Shown here in pieces: positions 31,448-39,968 of a DNA stretch of 64,000 nt. The stretch comes from CATQHS01 sp963422655. GTDB lineage: Bacteria > Actinomycetota > Acidimicrobiia > Acidimicrobiales > Aldehydirespiratoraceae. The position numbers and the translations under genes are program-made. Under the pieces are notes generated by a model, which was not told the DNA's origin, made no database searches, and saw only the letters and a list, made by a program, of their open reading frames with translations. How positions within the stretch are numbered: the first letter of the stretch is position 1; each line of letters begins with the position of its first letter. The stretch is taken from assembly GCA_963422655.1 (NCBI GenBank), contig OY730440.1, positions 2,418,001 through 2,482,000 of the forward strand, in the 5' to 3' direction.

Positions 31448-34399
31448 ATGCAAGGCATTCCATCCAGGCCCGTGCCCAACGCTCTGGTAATCGTCGAGTC
31501 ACCGGCCAAGGCCAAGACCATCGCCGGATACCTCGGCGACGGTTTCGTGGTGGAGTCGTCGATCGGCCACGTACGAGACCTCCCTCGCGGCGCAGCCGAG
31601 GTGCCCAGGGCCTACAAGGGCGAGTCCTGGGCCCGGATGGGCATCGATGTCGACAACGGCTTCAAGCCGCTCTACGTGGTGAACTCCGACCGCAAGCCCC
31701 AGATCAGGAAGCTGAAGTCGTTACTGAAAGACGCCAACGAGCTGTTCTTGGCCACTGACGAGGATCGCGAGGGTGAGGCCATCGCCTGGCATCTGCTCGA
31801 GGTCCTCAACCCGAAGGTGCCGGTGAAACGCATGGTGTTCCACGAGATCACCCCCGAGGCCATCAGTGCCGCGGTCCGATCACCCCGACAACTCGATCGG
31901 CGTATGGTCGATTCCCAGGAAGCACGGCGCATGCTGGACCGGCTCTACGGCTATGAGGTGTCCCCGGTGCTGTGGAAGAAAATCCTGCCCCAGCTCTCGG
32001 CCGGCCGGGTCCAAAGCGTGGCCACCCGGATAGTGGTCGAGCGGGAGAAGGAACGGATGGATTTCGTTTCCGCCGGGTATTGGGGCATCACCGGAACCTT
32101 CGTAGCCTCCGGACCGGAGCCGGACGAACGGTCGGAGTTCGAGGCTTCGCTGTCGGCGGTGGACGGGATTCGGGTTGCCGTCGGTCGTGACTTCGGTCCT
32201 GACGGCCGGGTGTCCCGTGACGCCACGTTGGTGGTCGACGAGGCCACCGCGGTGAGGTTGGCCGAGGATCTGCAGGGGGCCGACTTCATCGTCGATTCCC
32301 GGGAGTCCAAGCCCTACCGGCGCCGGCCCGCGGCTCCCTTCATCACCTCGACCTTCCAGCAGGAAGCAGCTCGCAAGCTCAAGATGCCGGCCACAGCCGC
32401 TATGAGGGCCGCTCAGGGGCTCTACGACAAAGGTTTCATCACCTATATGCGCACTGACAGCACTTCGCTGTCAGCCGCGGCAGAGATCGCGGCTCGTTCG
32501 GTGGTCGTCGAGCGTTTCGGCAAGCAGTTTCTTCCTGATCAGCCCCGCAAGTATGTCACCAGGGTGAAGAACGCGCAGGAAGCCCACGAGGCCATCCGCC
32601 CGGCCGGGGATTCCTTCCGGTCACCAGCCGATGTGACCAGTCGTGTTCCCCGGTCCGAGGCCCGGGTCTACGAGATGATCTGGAAGCGCACCCTGGCCAG
32701 CCAGATGATCGATTGCACCGGCGAGACGGTGCAGTTGCGTCTGGGGGCGGCGACAACCGCTGGTGGCCGGGCCGTGTTCGCTGCCAGCGGTACCGTCATA
32801 GGTTGTCGGGGCTTCCGCGAGGTGTACGAGGAAGGCACCGACGAGACCGACAGGGCTGTTGAGTCCACCGACGAGCGTCGACTGCCGCCGGTGCAGGCAG
32901 GAGACACCGTCAGCAACGACAAGATGGACCCCACCGCCCACCGGACCAAGCCCCCGGCCCGCTACACCGAGGCGTCGTTGATCCGCCGGCTCGAACAACT
33001 CGGCGTGGGCCGGCCCTCTACCTACGCCTCCATCGTGAGCACCATCGCCGACCGAGGCTACGTGTGGAAGAAGGATTCGGCGCTGGTGCCGTCGTTCACC
33101 GCCTTCTCGGTGGTCAACCTGCTCGAACGACATTTCCCCAAACTGGTCGACTACGACTTCACCGCCGAGATGGAGGACGACCTGGACAGGATCGCCCGAG
33201 GCGACGAGGAGTCGGTCCCGTGGCTGCATCGCTTCTATTTCGGTCACGACGACGATCCCGGACTGAAGGAGAAGGTGTCGGGTCGTCTCGTCGACATCGA
33301 CGCCCGGACCGTCAACTCGGTCCGGCTGGGGGTGACAGCCGACAGCTCGCCTGTCGAGGTTCGAGTCGGCCGCTACGGCCCATTCGTGCAGATGGGCGAC
33401 GACTCGGCCTCGATCCCCGAAGACATCCCCCCCGACGAGCTCACCGTCGAACGAGCCCTCGAATACCTCGACCAGCCCCGGGTGGGCCGCTTGGTGGGCA
33501 CCGATCCCGACACCGGGCTCGACGTCTACGCCAAAGCTGGCCGGTTCGGCCCTTATGTCCAGATCGGCACCAGCGACCAAGTGGCGGGCAAACCCAAGAC
33601 GGCGTCGCTGTTCGAGACCATGAGCCTGGAGACGGTTACCCTGGCCGAAGCCCAGCAGGTGCTGTCGCTGCCTCGCACGGTGGGCGCCGATCCGGCCGAC
33701 GGGATCGAGATCACCGCGCACAACGGCCGTTACGGGCCGTACGTGAAGAAAGGCTCCGAGAGTCGCAGTATCGACAGTGAAGCAAAACTGTTGTCCATCA
33801 CCCTGGACGAATGCCTTGAACTCTTGGCTCAGCCCCGACGGCGGCGAGGTCAGGCCTCGCCCAAGCCACCACTGCGGGAGTTGGGACCCGATCCCGAGAC
33901 GGACCGGACCATGGTGATCAAGGACGGGCGTTACGGTCCCTACGTCACCGACGGCGAAGTCAACGCCTCGCTGCGCAAGGGTGACACCGTAGAAGGGCTG
34001 ACCGAGCTGCGAGCCTCGGAGTTACTGGCCGACCGTCGGGCCCGGGGGGCGGCCCCCAAGCGCAGATCCACCGGTAAGCGCGGGGCCAGGACCACGGCGA
34101 AGAAGGACACCGCCGCCAAGAAGGGAACGGCCGCCAGGACCACGGCGAAGAAGGGCACCGCCGCCAAGAAGGGAACGGCCGCCAGGACCACGGCGAAGAA
34201 GGGCACCGCCGCCAAGAAGGGAACGGCCGCCAGGACCACGGCGAAGAAGGGCACCGCCGCCAGGACCACAGCCGATGGGAGCCCTTCTGAGACTGGGCAG
34301 ATTCTCGACCCGATTCCTCTCGGTCCGCAAGACCCCGTCGACAAGAACGCAGTAGACCAGAACGCAACTGAGACCAGAACGCAACTGAGAAAAGACTGA
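31448..34399 (+). CDS. topA: DNA topoisomerase I with repetitive lysine-rich tail
   Basis: 983 residues; ATG 31448 has AAGGA 7 bases upstream, though GTG 31472 is nearer the usual start. The TOPRIM domain begins ALVIVESPAKAKTIAGYLG and has TDEDREGEAIAWH; the catalytic Tyr is in KGFITYMRTDSTSLS. There are no C-terminal zinc fingers, as in other actinobacteria; topoisomerase repeat domains (GRYGPYVK-type) stand instead. The tail has 48-bp units encoding a KKGTAARTTAKKGTAA-like pattern, then a Cys-free acidic/polar end altered by 17-bp tandem duplications. Confidence 0.96.
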   Translation: MQGIPSRPVPNALVIVESPAKAKTIAGYLGDGFVVESSIGHVRDLPRGAAEVPRAYKGESWARMGIDVDNGFKPLYVVNSDRKPQIRKLKSLLKDANELFLATDEDREGEAIAWHLLEVLNPKVPVKRMVFHEITPEAISAAVRSPRQLDRRMVDSQEARRMLDRLYGYEVSPVLWKKILPQLSAGRVQSVATRIVVEREKERMDFVSAGYWGITGTFVASGPEPDERSEFEASLSAVDGIRVAVGRDFGPDGRVSRDATLVVDEATAVRLAEDLQGADFIVDSRESKPYRRRPAAPFITSTFQQEAARKLKMPATAAMRAAQGLYDKGFITYMRTDSTSLSAAAEIAARSVVVERFGKQFLPDQPRKYVTRVKNAQEAHEAIRPAGDSFRSPADVTSRVPRSEARVYEMIWKRTLASQMIDCTGETVQLRLGAATTAGGRAVFAASGTVIGCRGFREVYEEGTDETDRAVESTDERRLPPVQAGDTVSNDKMDPTAHRTKPPARYTEASLIRRLEQLGVGRPSTYASIVSTIADRGYVWKKDSALVPSFTAFSVVNLLERHFPKLVDYDFTAEMEDDLDRIARGDEESVPWLHRFYFGHDDDPGLKEKVSGRLVDIDARTVNSVRLGVTADSSPVEVRVGRYGPFVQMGDDSASIPEDIPPDELTVERALEYLDQPRVGRLVGTDPDTGLDVYAKAGRFGPYVQIGTSDQVAGKPKTASLFETMSLETVTLAEAQQVLSLPRTVGADPADGIEITAHNGRYGPYVKKGSESRSIDSEAKLLSITLDECLELLAQPRRRRGQASPKPPLRELGPDPETDRTMVIKDGRYGPYVTDGEVNASLRKGDTVEGLTELRASELLADRRARGAAPKRRSTGKRGARTTAKKDTAAKKGTAARTTAKKGTAAKKGTAARTTAKKGTAAKKGTAARTTAKKGTAARTTADGSPSETGQILDPIPLGPQDPVDKNAVDQNATETRTQLRKD
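34085..34275. repeat. 48-bp in-frame tandem repeats in the topA tail
   Basis: The block starting gccaggaccacggcgaag begins at 34085, 34133, 34181 and 34229 (period 48), with a shortened copy at 34259. It encodes alternating Lys-Lys and Thr-Ala-Arg blocks. Confidence 0.93.
34338..34388. repeat. 17-bp tandem repeats at the topA 3' end
   Basis: gaccagaacgcaactga lies at 34355-34371 and 34372-34388, and a degenerate copy starts near 34338. Seventeen bases is not a multiple of three, so each copy shifts the frame and gives topA a novel final peptide. Confidence 0.88.
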
Positions 34400-34405
34400 G
34401 ACTCG

Positions 34406-35884
34406 GTGGCCCCAAAACCACCCTCCGACAGTGGCACCGGGTATTCGCGCCGTTCGGCGTCGGAGCGCTTGGAAGCGGCGGTAGCGGCGGCGAGACCGGC
34501 GGCTCGAATCGAGACCGTCTTCGGCACCGCTCAGTTCTTCTGGCTCTGGATCGCTCAGGTCGTCTCGGCCACCGGCGACTGGTTGGGCTTGCTGGCCACC
34601 ATCACCCTGGCGGCCCGGCTCGGCGAAGGGGCCGAGGGGACGGCCATCTCGTTGGTGCTGGCCAGCCGGGTCCTGCCCGGGTTCTTCCTGGCCACCGCAG
34701 CCGGCGTGCTGGTCGACCGCCTCGACCGCAAGCAAGTCATGGTGACCTGCGATCTGGGCCGGGCCGCCGTGCTCGTCACCTTGCCTTTCGTCGACTCGCT
34801 GGTAGGGCTGGTGATAGCCAGCTTCGTCCTGGAGCTGTTGACGATGATGTGGCAGCCGGCCAAGGAAGCCATCGTCCCCAACATCGTCCCAGCCGAGCGG
34901 CTCACGTCGGCCAACGCATTCAACGTGGCCGCTGCTTACGGCATGTTCCCGGTAGCAGCCGGGATCGCGGCGCTGCTGTCGAAGGTGGCCGAGGCCCTTG
35001 CCGATGAGGGATGGGTCGCTACCCTCCGCCTCAACGAAGAGGGTCTTGCCTTCTACGTCGACGCCTTCACCTTCTTGGTCACCGCCCTGATCGTGTGGCG
35101 ACTGGCCATTCCCGCTCGCACCAAGCAGCAGCGGCTCCGGGCCGAGCGTCGAAGCTGGGATCTGGGCGGTGCTTTCCGGGAACTGCGGGAGGGTTGGCAC
35201 CAGATAGCGGCCAACCCGATCGTCCGTTCGGTCAACGTGGGCTTGGCCGTCGGGATCATGGGCGGCGGCATGCTGGTGCCTCTGGGGGCCATCTTCGTGG
35301 ACGAGGTGATCGTCGGCCGAGAAGCCGATTTCAACCTGGTGCTGTTTGCCCTCGGGATGGGGATGGCCTGCGGTGTGTTGCTGGCAGCTCTGCTGCAGAA
35401 CCGGATCAACCGGACCCGAGTGTTCGCCGGCGCCTTGGCCGGAGCGGGGCTGGCGCTTTTGATGGCCGCATCCACCGACCTCCTTTCGGTGCTGACCCCC
35501 ATGGTCGCGATGATGGGATTCTTGGCCGGGCCCGTGTACGTGATCGGGTTCACGCTGCTGCACGAGAACGTGGCCGACGAGATGCGGGGCCGCATCTTCG
35601 CGGCCCTGTTCGTGCTGGTCCGGTTATGCCTGCTGGTGGCGCTGGCGGTGTCTCCGACGGTTGCGGACCTACTCGACCGCCTGTCGCAGAGTTGGTGGGA
35701 AGGCGACTTGTCCGTGTTCGGGGGCCAGATCCAGGTTCCGGGTGTGCGGCTGACCATGTGGCTGGCGGGGGCGATCATCGTGATGGCCGGTGCCCTGGCT
35801 TCGTGGAGTCTGCAGACCGAGAACCGACCGCCCGACCATGACGGTGACCCGGTGGGCTCCGGCCGCGACGAGGTCGGATCGTGA
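34406..35884 (+). CDS. MFS transporter, tmk-linked type
   Basis: 492 residues from GTG 34406. A charged cytoplasmic N-terminus precedes about 12 hydrophobic segments; the MFS loop motif reads GVLVDRLDRKQVM. In many actinobacteria an MFS protein of this type is encoded next to or fused with thymidylate kinase; here the genes overlap by four bases (GTGA) but stay separate. Substrate unknown. Confidence 0.87.
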   Translation: MAPKPPSDSGTGYSRRSASERLEAAVAAARPAARIETVFGTAQFFWLWIAQVVSATGDWLGLLATITLAARLGEGAEGTAISLVLASRVLPGFFLATAAGVLVDRLDRKQVMVTCDLGRAAVLVTLPFVDSLVGLVIASFVLELLTMMWQPAKEAIVPNIVPAERLTSANAFNVAAAYGMFPVAAGIAALLSKVAEALADEGWVATLRLNEEGLAFYVDAFTFLVTALIVWRLAIPARTKQQRLRAERRSWDLGGAFRELREGWHQIAANPIVRSVNVGLAVGIMGGGMLVPLGAIFVDEVIVGREADFNLVLFALGMGMACGVLLAALLQNRINRTRVFAGALAGAGLALLMAASTDLLSVLTPMVAMMGFLAGPVYVIGFTLLHENVADEMRGRIFAALFVLVRLCLLVALAVSPTVADLLDRLSQSWWEGDLSVFGGQIQVPGVRLTMWLAGAIIVMAGALASWSLQTENRPPDHDGDPVGSGRDEVGS

Positions 35885-36543
35885 CCGGCCGGGCCGGGCC
35901 GGGCCGGCTCATAGTCCTCGAGGGGCCCGATGCTGCCGGCAAGACCACCCAGGCCCGCTTGCTGGCCGAGGCGCTGGGGACGGTGCCCACCTTCCAGTTC
36001 GGGGCAACTGCGATCGGGTCCGTACTCCGCCAGATCCTCCTCGACCCGGACATGACAGTCATGGCCGACCGAACCGAGGCGCTGCTGATCATCGCCGACA
36101 AGGCCCAGCACGTGGTCGAGGTCGTCGAACCGGCCCTGCGGTCGGGCCGCGACGTGGTGAGTGACCGCTTCACCGCCTCCACCATTGCCTACCAAGGCCA
36201 CGGTCGAGGGCTGGACATCGCCAGTTTGGAGTCGATGCTCCACTTCGCCACCGGTGGTATCCAACCCGACCTGACCGTACTGCTCGATGTCGAGATACAC
36301 GTGGCCCGGAAACGTCAGAACCGCAAGCTGGACCCTATGCAACTGAGCCTCATACGATCCAAATTGGATCGTATAGAACGCGAAGACCGGGACTTTCACC
36401 AGCGAGTGCTGAAGGGTTACCGGGAGTTGGCGGCGTCCGACCCCCACCGATGGGTGACCGTGGACGGCAGCTCATCGGTGGAAGTGGTAGCGGAGCAGGT
36501 GCTGACCGCGGTGAGGCACCGGCTCGAAGGAGCTGATCGGTGA
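35881..36543 (+). CDS. tmk: Thymidylate kinase
   Basis: 220 residues from GTG 35881. The P-loop is LEGPDAAGKTTQARLL, the DRY-like motif reads SDRFTASTIAYQGHGRGL, and the lid region is Arg-rich (RKRQNRKLD). It phosphorylates dTMP to dTDP. The GTGA overlap with holB on the 3' side gives a tmk-holB unit conserved in bacteria. Confidence 0.95.
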   Translation: MTGRAGPGRLIVLEGPDAAGKTTQARLLAEALGTVPTFQFGATAIGSVLRQILLDPDMTVMADRTEALLIIADKAQHVVEVVEPALRSGRDVVSDRFTASTIAYQGHGRGLDIASLESMLHFATGGIQPDLTVLLDVEIHVARKRQNRKLDPMQLSLIRSKLDRIEREDRDFHQRVLKGYRELAASDPHRWVTVDGSSSVEVVAEQVLTAVRHRLEGADR

Positions 36544-37718
36544 CGCTGGAGGCGTGGTCGACGGTGATCGGGCAGCCCGATGCCGTTCGTCGCCTGTCCC
36601 AATTCGTGGGCTCCCCTGTGCATGCCTACCTCTTCGTGGGGCCCCGCGGTTCGGGCAAGCGAACCGCGGCCGCTGTCTTCGCGGGGGAGCTCCTGGCTGC
36701 CGTCGACGGCGACCGGGCCGGACTGCATCGAAGGCGAGCCGCCCGCGAGGAGCATCCCGACGTGTTGATTCTCAAACCCATCAGCAATCAACTCCGGGCC
36801 GAAGAAGCTGAGCGGGTCATCGTCGAGGCCAGCCGATCACCGGTGGAGACCAGTCGCAAGGTGCTCGTCATCGACCGGTTCCATACTGCTACGCCGGAAG
36901 CAGCCGGGGCTCTACTGAAGACAGTCGAGGAACCCGTCGCCAGCACGATTTTCATCGTGCTGGTCGAAGAAGTCCTGCCCGAGCACGCAACGATCGCTTC
37001 TCGTTGCACCCGGGTGGACTTCCATGCCGTGGCCGATGAGGTAGTGGCGGCTGCGCTGGAAGCCGAGGGCCTGTTGGCGGGGCCGAGCGCCAAGGCGGTG
37101 GCGGCGGCAGCCGTCGGCAACCTCGACCGGGCCCGGGTCCTGGCCACCGACGATCGGGTCGTGGACCGTCACGAAGCCTGGTGGTCGATTCCCGAGAAAC
37201 TCGACGGCACCGGTGCCGTCGTGGCCGTTCTCACCGAGAAGGTACGCGGCCTCATTACCGAAGCCCTCGAACCTCTGGCTGTTCGCCACCGGGCCGAGCT
37301 GGCCCAGCTCGACCAGCCCGAGGAACACCGCGGCACCGTCGGGTCGGGCCGCAGCCACGTAGAGGTTCGCCATCGTCGCGAGCGGCGCCAATTCCGCACC
37401 GATGAGCTGCGTTTCGGCCTGGCCACGCTGGTGTCGCGTTACCGGGCCGAACTCGACTCGGCCACGTTCGATTCCGGCGTGCTGCGAGCCATCGACCGGG
37501 TGCGGCGCACTTACCAGTCTCTGACCCGCAATCCCAATGAAGCCCTGGCCCTTCAGAGTCTCCTGCTCGATCTGCCCGGGCTGGCACCGACCGATCCGCC
37601 GGCCGCGACAGGAGAAACCGGTGGAAGCGCCGGATCCGAGCCGGTACCTTCGTTGTCGGCGTCGCCGTCGCGACCCCGAAGCCCGAATAGCTCAGCCGGT
37701 AGAGCGACGCTCTCGTAA
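36540..37718 (+). CDS. holB: DNA polymerase III delta-prime subunit, 3' end overlapping a tRNA gene
   Basis: 392 residues from GTG 36540. WSTVIGQPDAVRRLSQFV and the P-loop FVGPRGSGKRTAAAVFAGEL open the clamp-loader ATPase; SRKVLVIDRFHTATPEAAGA is the Walker B area. The zinc-module Cys residues usual between P-loop and Walker B are missing. From about residue 350 the chain is low-complexity, and the last 12 codons (SPNSSAGRATLS) are read from the tRNA-Thr gene, with stop at 37716-37718. This may be a recent loss of the original stop. Confidence 0.88.
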   Translation: MTLEAWSTVIGQPDAVRRLSQFVGSPVHAYLFVGPRGSGKRTAAAVFAGELLAAVDGDRAGLHRRRAAREEHPDVLILKPISNQLRAEEAERVIVEASRSPVETSRKVLVIDRFHTATPEAAGALLKTVEEPVASTIFIVLVEEVLPEHATIASRCTRVDFHAVADEVVAAALEAEGLLAGPSAKAVAAAAVGNLDRARVLATDDRVVDRHEAWWSIPEKLDGTGAVVAVLTEKVRGLITEALEPLAVRHRAELAQLDQPEEHRGTVGSGRSHVEVRHRRERRQFRTDELRFGLATLVSRYRAELDSATFDSGVLRAIDRVRRTYQSLTRNPNEALALQSLLLDLPGLAPTDPPAATGETGGSAGSEPVPSLSASPSRPRSPNSSAGRATLS

Positions 37719-37756
37719 AGCGTAGGTCAGGGGTTCGAATCCCCTTTCGGGCTCCA
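37681..37756 (+). tRNA. tRNA-Thr (anticodon CGT)
   Basis: The acceptor stem GCCCGAA (37681-37687) pairs with TTCGGGC (37746-37752); discriminator T is followed by an encoded CCA (37754-37756). The anticodon stem ACGCT/AGCGT encloses CTCGTAA, giving anticodon CGT for codon ACG. The TTCGAAT T-loop is normal. Its first 38 bases are also the end of the holB frame. Confidence 0.96.
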
Positions 37757-37782
37757 GCCAACTCTGGGGTTGGGAGCATATT

Positions 37783-38388
37783 TTGGCCGACCGGGTGAAC
37801 TTCGCCGGTGACACCATGGACTTGATGTCTTCTCTGTATTCGGCCGCTCTGCGGATGACCCGCAACCCCAGCGACGCCGAGGACTTGGTCCAAGAGACGT
37901 ACCTGAGGGCCTACCGCGGTTACGACGGGTTCGAGGCGGGGACGAACCTGAAGGCGTGGATGTACCGCATCCTCACCAACGCCTACCTCAACAGCTATCG
38001 CAAGAAACAGCGGCGAGTGATCGAGACCGATCTGGCCGCGGTGGAAGATCTGTACCTTTACCGGCGCCTCGGTCCCGGAACCGGAAAGCTCGGCCGCAGC
38101 GTCGAGGACGAGCTGGCCGAGCTGTTCGTCGATCACGAGGTGAAACAGGCGGTGGAGGACCTGCCCGACCACTACCGTATCCCGGTGCTGCTCGCCGATG
38201 TGGAGGGGTTCGCCTACAAGGAGATCGCCGAGATCCTCGATGTCCCCGTCGGTACTGTCATGAGCCGGCTCCACCGGGGAAGAAAGCAACTCCAGAAGCA
38301 GTTGTACTCCTTTGCCGAGCGTCACCGGCTTCTGCCCGGCGAGGTGGAACCGGTCGCGGTCGGCGCCGACGCCGACGACGAGGTCTGA
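37783..38388 (+). CDS. sigH: ECF sigma factor, SigH/SigR type
   Basis: 201 residues from TTG 37783, with GGGAG 8-10 bases upstream. Region 2 reads DAEDLVQETYLRAYRGYDGF and GTNLKAWMYRILTNAYLNSY; region 4 reads LPDHYRIPVLLADVEGFAYKE and GTVMSRLHRGRKQLQ. SigH/SigR controls the thiol-oxidative and heat stress response in actinobacteria, and the anti-sigma gene follows two bases after the stop. An autoregulated pair is expected; I saw no clear GGAAT/GTT promoter upstream. Confidence 0.92.
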   Translation: MADRVNFAGDTMDLMSSLYSAALRMTRNPSDAEDLVQETYLRAYRGYDGFEAGTNLKAWMYRILTNAYLNSYRKKQRRVIETDLAAVEDLYLYRRLGPGTGKLGRSVEDELAELFVDHEVKQAVEDLPDHYRIPVLLADVEGFAYKEIAEILDVPVGTVMSRLHRGRKQLQKQLYSFAERHRLLPGEVEPVAVGADADDEV

Positions 38389-38390
38389 GC

Positions 38391-38669
38391 ATGGCACTGC
38401 GGTGCAAGGACACCCTTCGCCATATCCACGTCTATCTCGACGGGGAGCTGACCGCCGAGATCCGCACCGTGATCGCTTGCCATCTCGACGAGTGTCCCAG
38501 TTGCTTCGAGGCCTTCGGCTTCGAGACCAGGTTCAGGCAGGTGGTGGCCCGGTGCTGCCAGGAAAAGGTCCCCGACAGCCTGCGGGTGCGCATCGTCGAG
38601 GCGATAACCAGCGAAATCGTCGTAATCGAGAAATCAACCGTGACCTACCAGCGCCGGCCGCGGAGCTGA
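38391..38669 (+). CDS. RsrA/RshA-like zinc-binding anti-sigma factor
   Basis: 92 residues from ATG 38391. The ZAS motif is present as an early His (RHIHVYLDGEL) and HLDECPSC, the redox-sensitive HxxxCxxC of SigR-binding anti-sigma factors. Further Cys residues (RCCQEK) lie downstream. It should release SigH upon disulfide stress. Confidence 0.9.
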   Translation: MALRCKDTLRHIHVYLDGELTAEIRTVIACHLDECPSCFEAFGFETRFRQVVARCCQEKVPDSLRVRIVEAITSEIVVIEKSTVTYQRRPRS

Positions 38670-38708
38670 GGCGCGCCACCGTCTACACTGCCTTCTCATG
38701 CTCTTCTC

Positions 38709-38852
38709 ATGGTCGCAGGCCTCATGATCGTCGGGGTCGTGTGGCATTTCTGGATCGCAGTGCCTCTGGCGGCAGGTGGCATCCTGGCCGTGGTCGCCGC
38801 CATCGTGGGATACCTGCAAAAGGTCACCTACAAGCGATATCCGAGGGACTGA
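38709..38852 (+). CDS. Small membrane protein, 47 residues
   Basis: A short frame from ATG 38709 to TGA 38850-38852 fills the gap between the anti-sigma gene and the metalloprotease gene, whose GTG follows five bases later. It has two hydrophobic helices (GLMIVGVVWHFWIAVPLAAG and ILAVVAAIVGY) and a basic tail KVTYKRYPRD. The good fit between neighbours and its regular codon use support a real gene. Family not recognised. Confidence 0.65.
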   Translation: MVAGLMIVGVVWHFWIAVPLAAGGILAVVAAIVGYLQKVTYKRYPRD

Positions 38853-38857
38853 GGCAG

Positions 38858-39937
38858 GTGAGCGCCGAGGGGGTCGAAGTGGTCGACTGGGCCTTGGCCC
38901 GCCGGGTCGCGGCCCGAACCGCGGCCCGGGAGCCTTACACCTCCGCGTACCACCGAAAGGGTCTGGAATCCGAATTCGACGAGCTCACGGCCCAAGCCGA
39001 AGACTTGGTGGCCACAACCACGGGTCTGCGGTCACAAGCGGGTCCGGCCCGGGGACGGGTCACCGATCGAGCCGGTTGGATCGACGCCAACCTTTCGTCG
39101 TTCCAGCGGTTGCTGCGTCCTGTCACCGACAAGCTCGGCACCCGTATGGACAAGACGACGGCTCCGTTGGCCCGCAAGCTGGCCGGGGTCGAGCTGGGGA
39201 TGATGCTGGGGTGGATGTCGGCTCGGGTGCTGGGTCAGTACGACCTGCTGGTCGTCGAAGACGAGAACCCCGACCAGCAAGACATCGTCTATTACGTTGC
39301 CCCCAACGTCTTGTCCTTGGAGAACCGGTTCGCTTTCAGATCCCACCAATTCCGGTTGTGGCTGGCCCTGCACGAGGTCACGCACCGGGCCCAGTTCACT
39401 GGTGTCGCTTGGATGCGGCCTCATTTCCTGGCCTTGGTCTCTGAGGCCATGGAGTCGGTCGATCCCGACCCTCGGCGCTTCGTTGCCGCTTTGCAGCGAC
39501 TGGTCGAAGCCCGTCGGCGCGGTGTCGATCCCTTGGCCGACGGCGGTTTGATGGGCCTGCTGGCCACCGACTCGCAGCTCGAGACGTTCAACCGGGTAGC
39601 CGGCCTGATGAGCCTGCTCGAAGGCCATGGCGACGTGACCATGGATCGGGCCGGTCAAGGGCTCGTTGCGTCGGCCGGTCGCTTCGGACGGGTTTTGCGC
39701 CAGCGTAGGATGTCGGCGCGGGGGCTGACCAGGGTCGTCCAGCGTCTTATCGGTCTCGACGCCAAGATCAAGCAGTACGCCCAAGGGGAGCACTTCATCG
39801 AGACGGTGGAAGCAGCCGGGGGTGTCGATTTGTTCGACCGGGTCTGGTTGGAGCCCGAGAACCTGCCGACTCTCGTCGAGATCAGAGCCCCGGAGCTCTG
39901 GATCACCCGTATGAACGGGTCGACGATGGCGGCCTGA
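38858..39937 (+). CDS. Zinc-dependent metalloprotease (actinobacterial F420-associated type)
   Basis: 359 residues from GTG 38858. The conserved HExxH reads LHEVTHRAQF, preceded by DIVYYVAPNVLSLENRFAF and followed by GHGDVTMDRAG. Proteins of this family are restricted largely to actinobacteria and were described as coenzyme-F420-biosynthesis-associated by co-occurrence; the true substrate is unknown. It precedes tilS, the usual actinobacterial order. Confidence 0.87.
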   Translation: MSAEGVEVVDWALARRVAARTAAREPYTSAYHRKGLESEFDELTAQAEDLVATTTGLRSQAGPARGRVTDRAGWIDANLSSFQRLLRPVTDKLGTRMDKTTAPLARKLAGVELGMMLGWMSARVLGQYDLLVVEDENPDQQDIVYYVAPNVLSLENRFAFRSHQFRLWLALHEVTHRAQFTGVAWMRPHFLALVSEAMESVDPDPRRFVAALQRLVEARRRGVDPLADGGLMGLLATDSQLETFNRVAGLMSLLEGHGDVTMDRAGQGLVASAGRFGRVLRQRRMSARGLTRVVQRLIGLDAKIKQYAQGEHFIETVEAAGGVDLFDRVWLEPENLPTLVEIRAPELWITRMNGSTMAA

Positions 39938-39940
39938 GGT

Positions 39941-39968
39941 CAGAGACGTAGAGGCAGAGACGTAGCGA
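39941..39968. repeat. 14-bp tandem duplication between the metalloprotease gene and tilS
   Basis: cagagacgtag starts at 39941 and again at 39955. The second copy abuts the tilS start codon at 39968. Confidence 0.8.
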
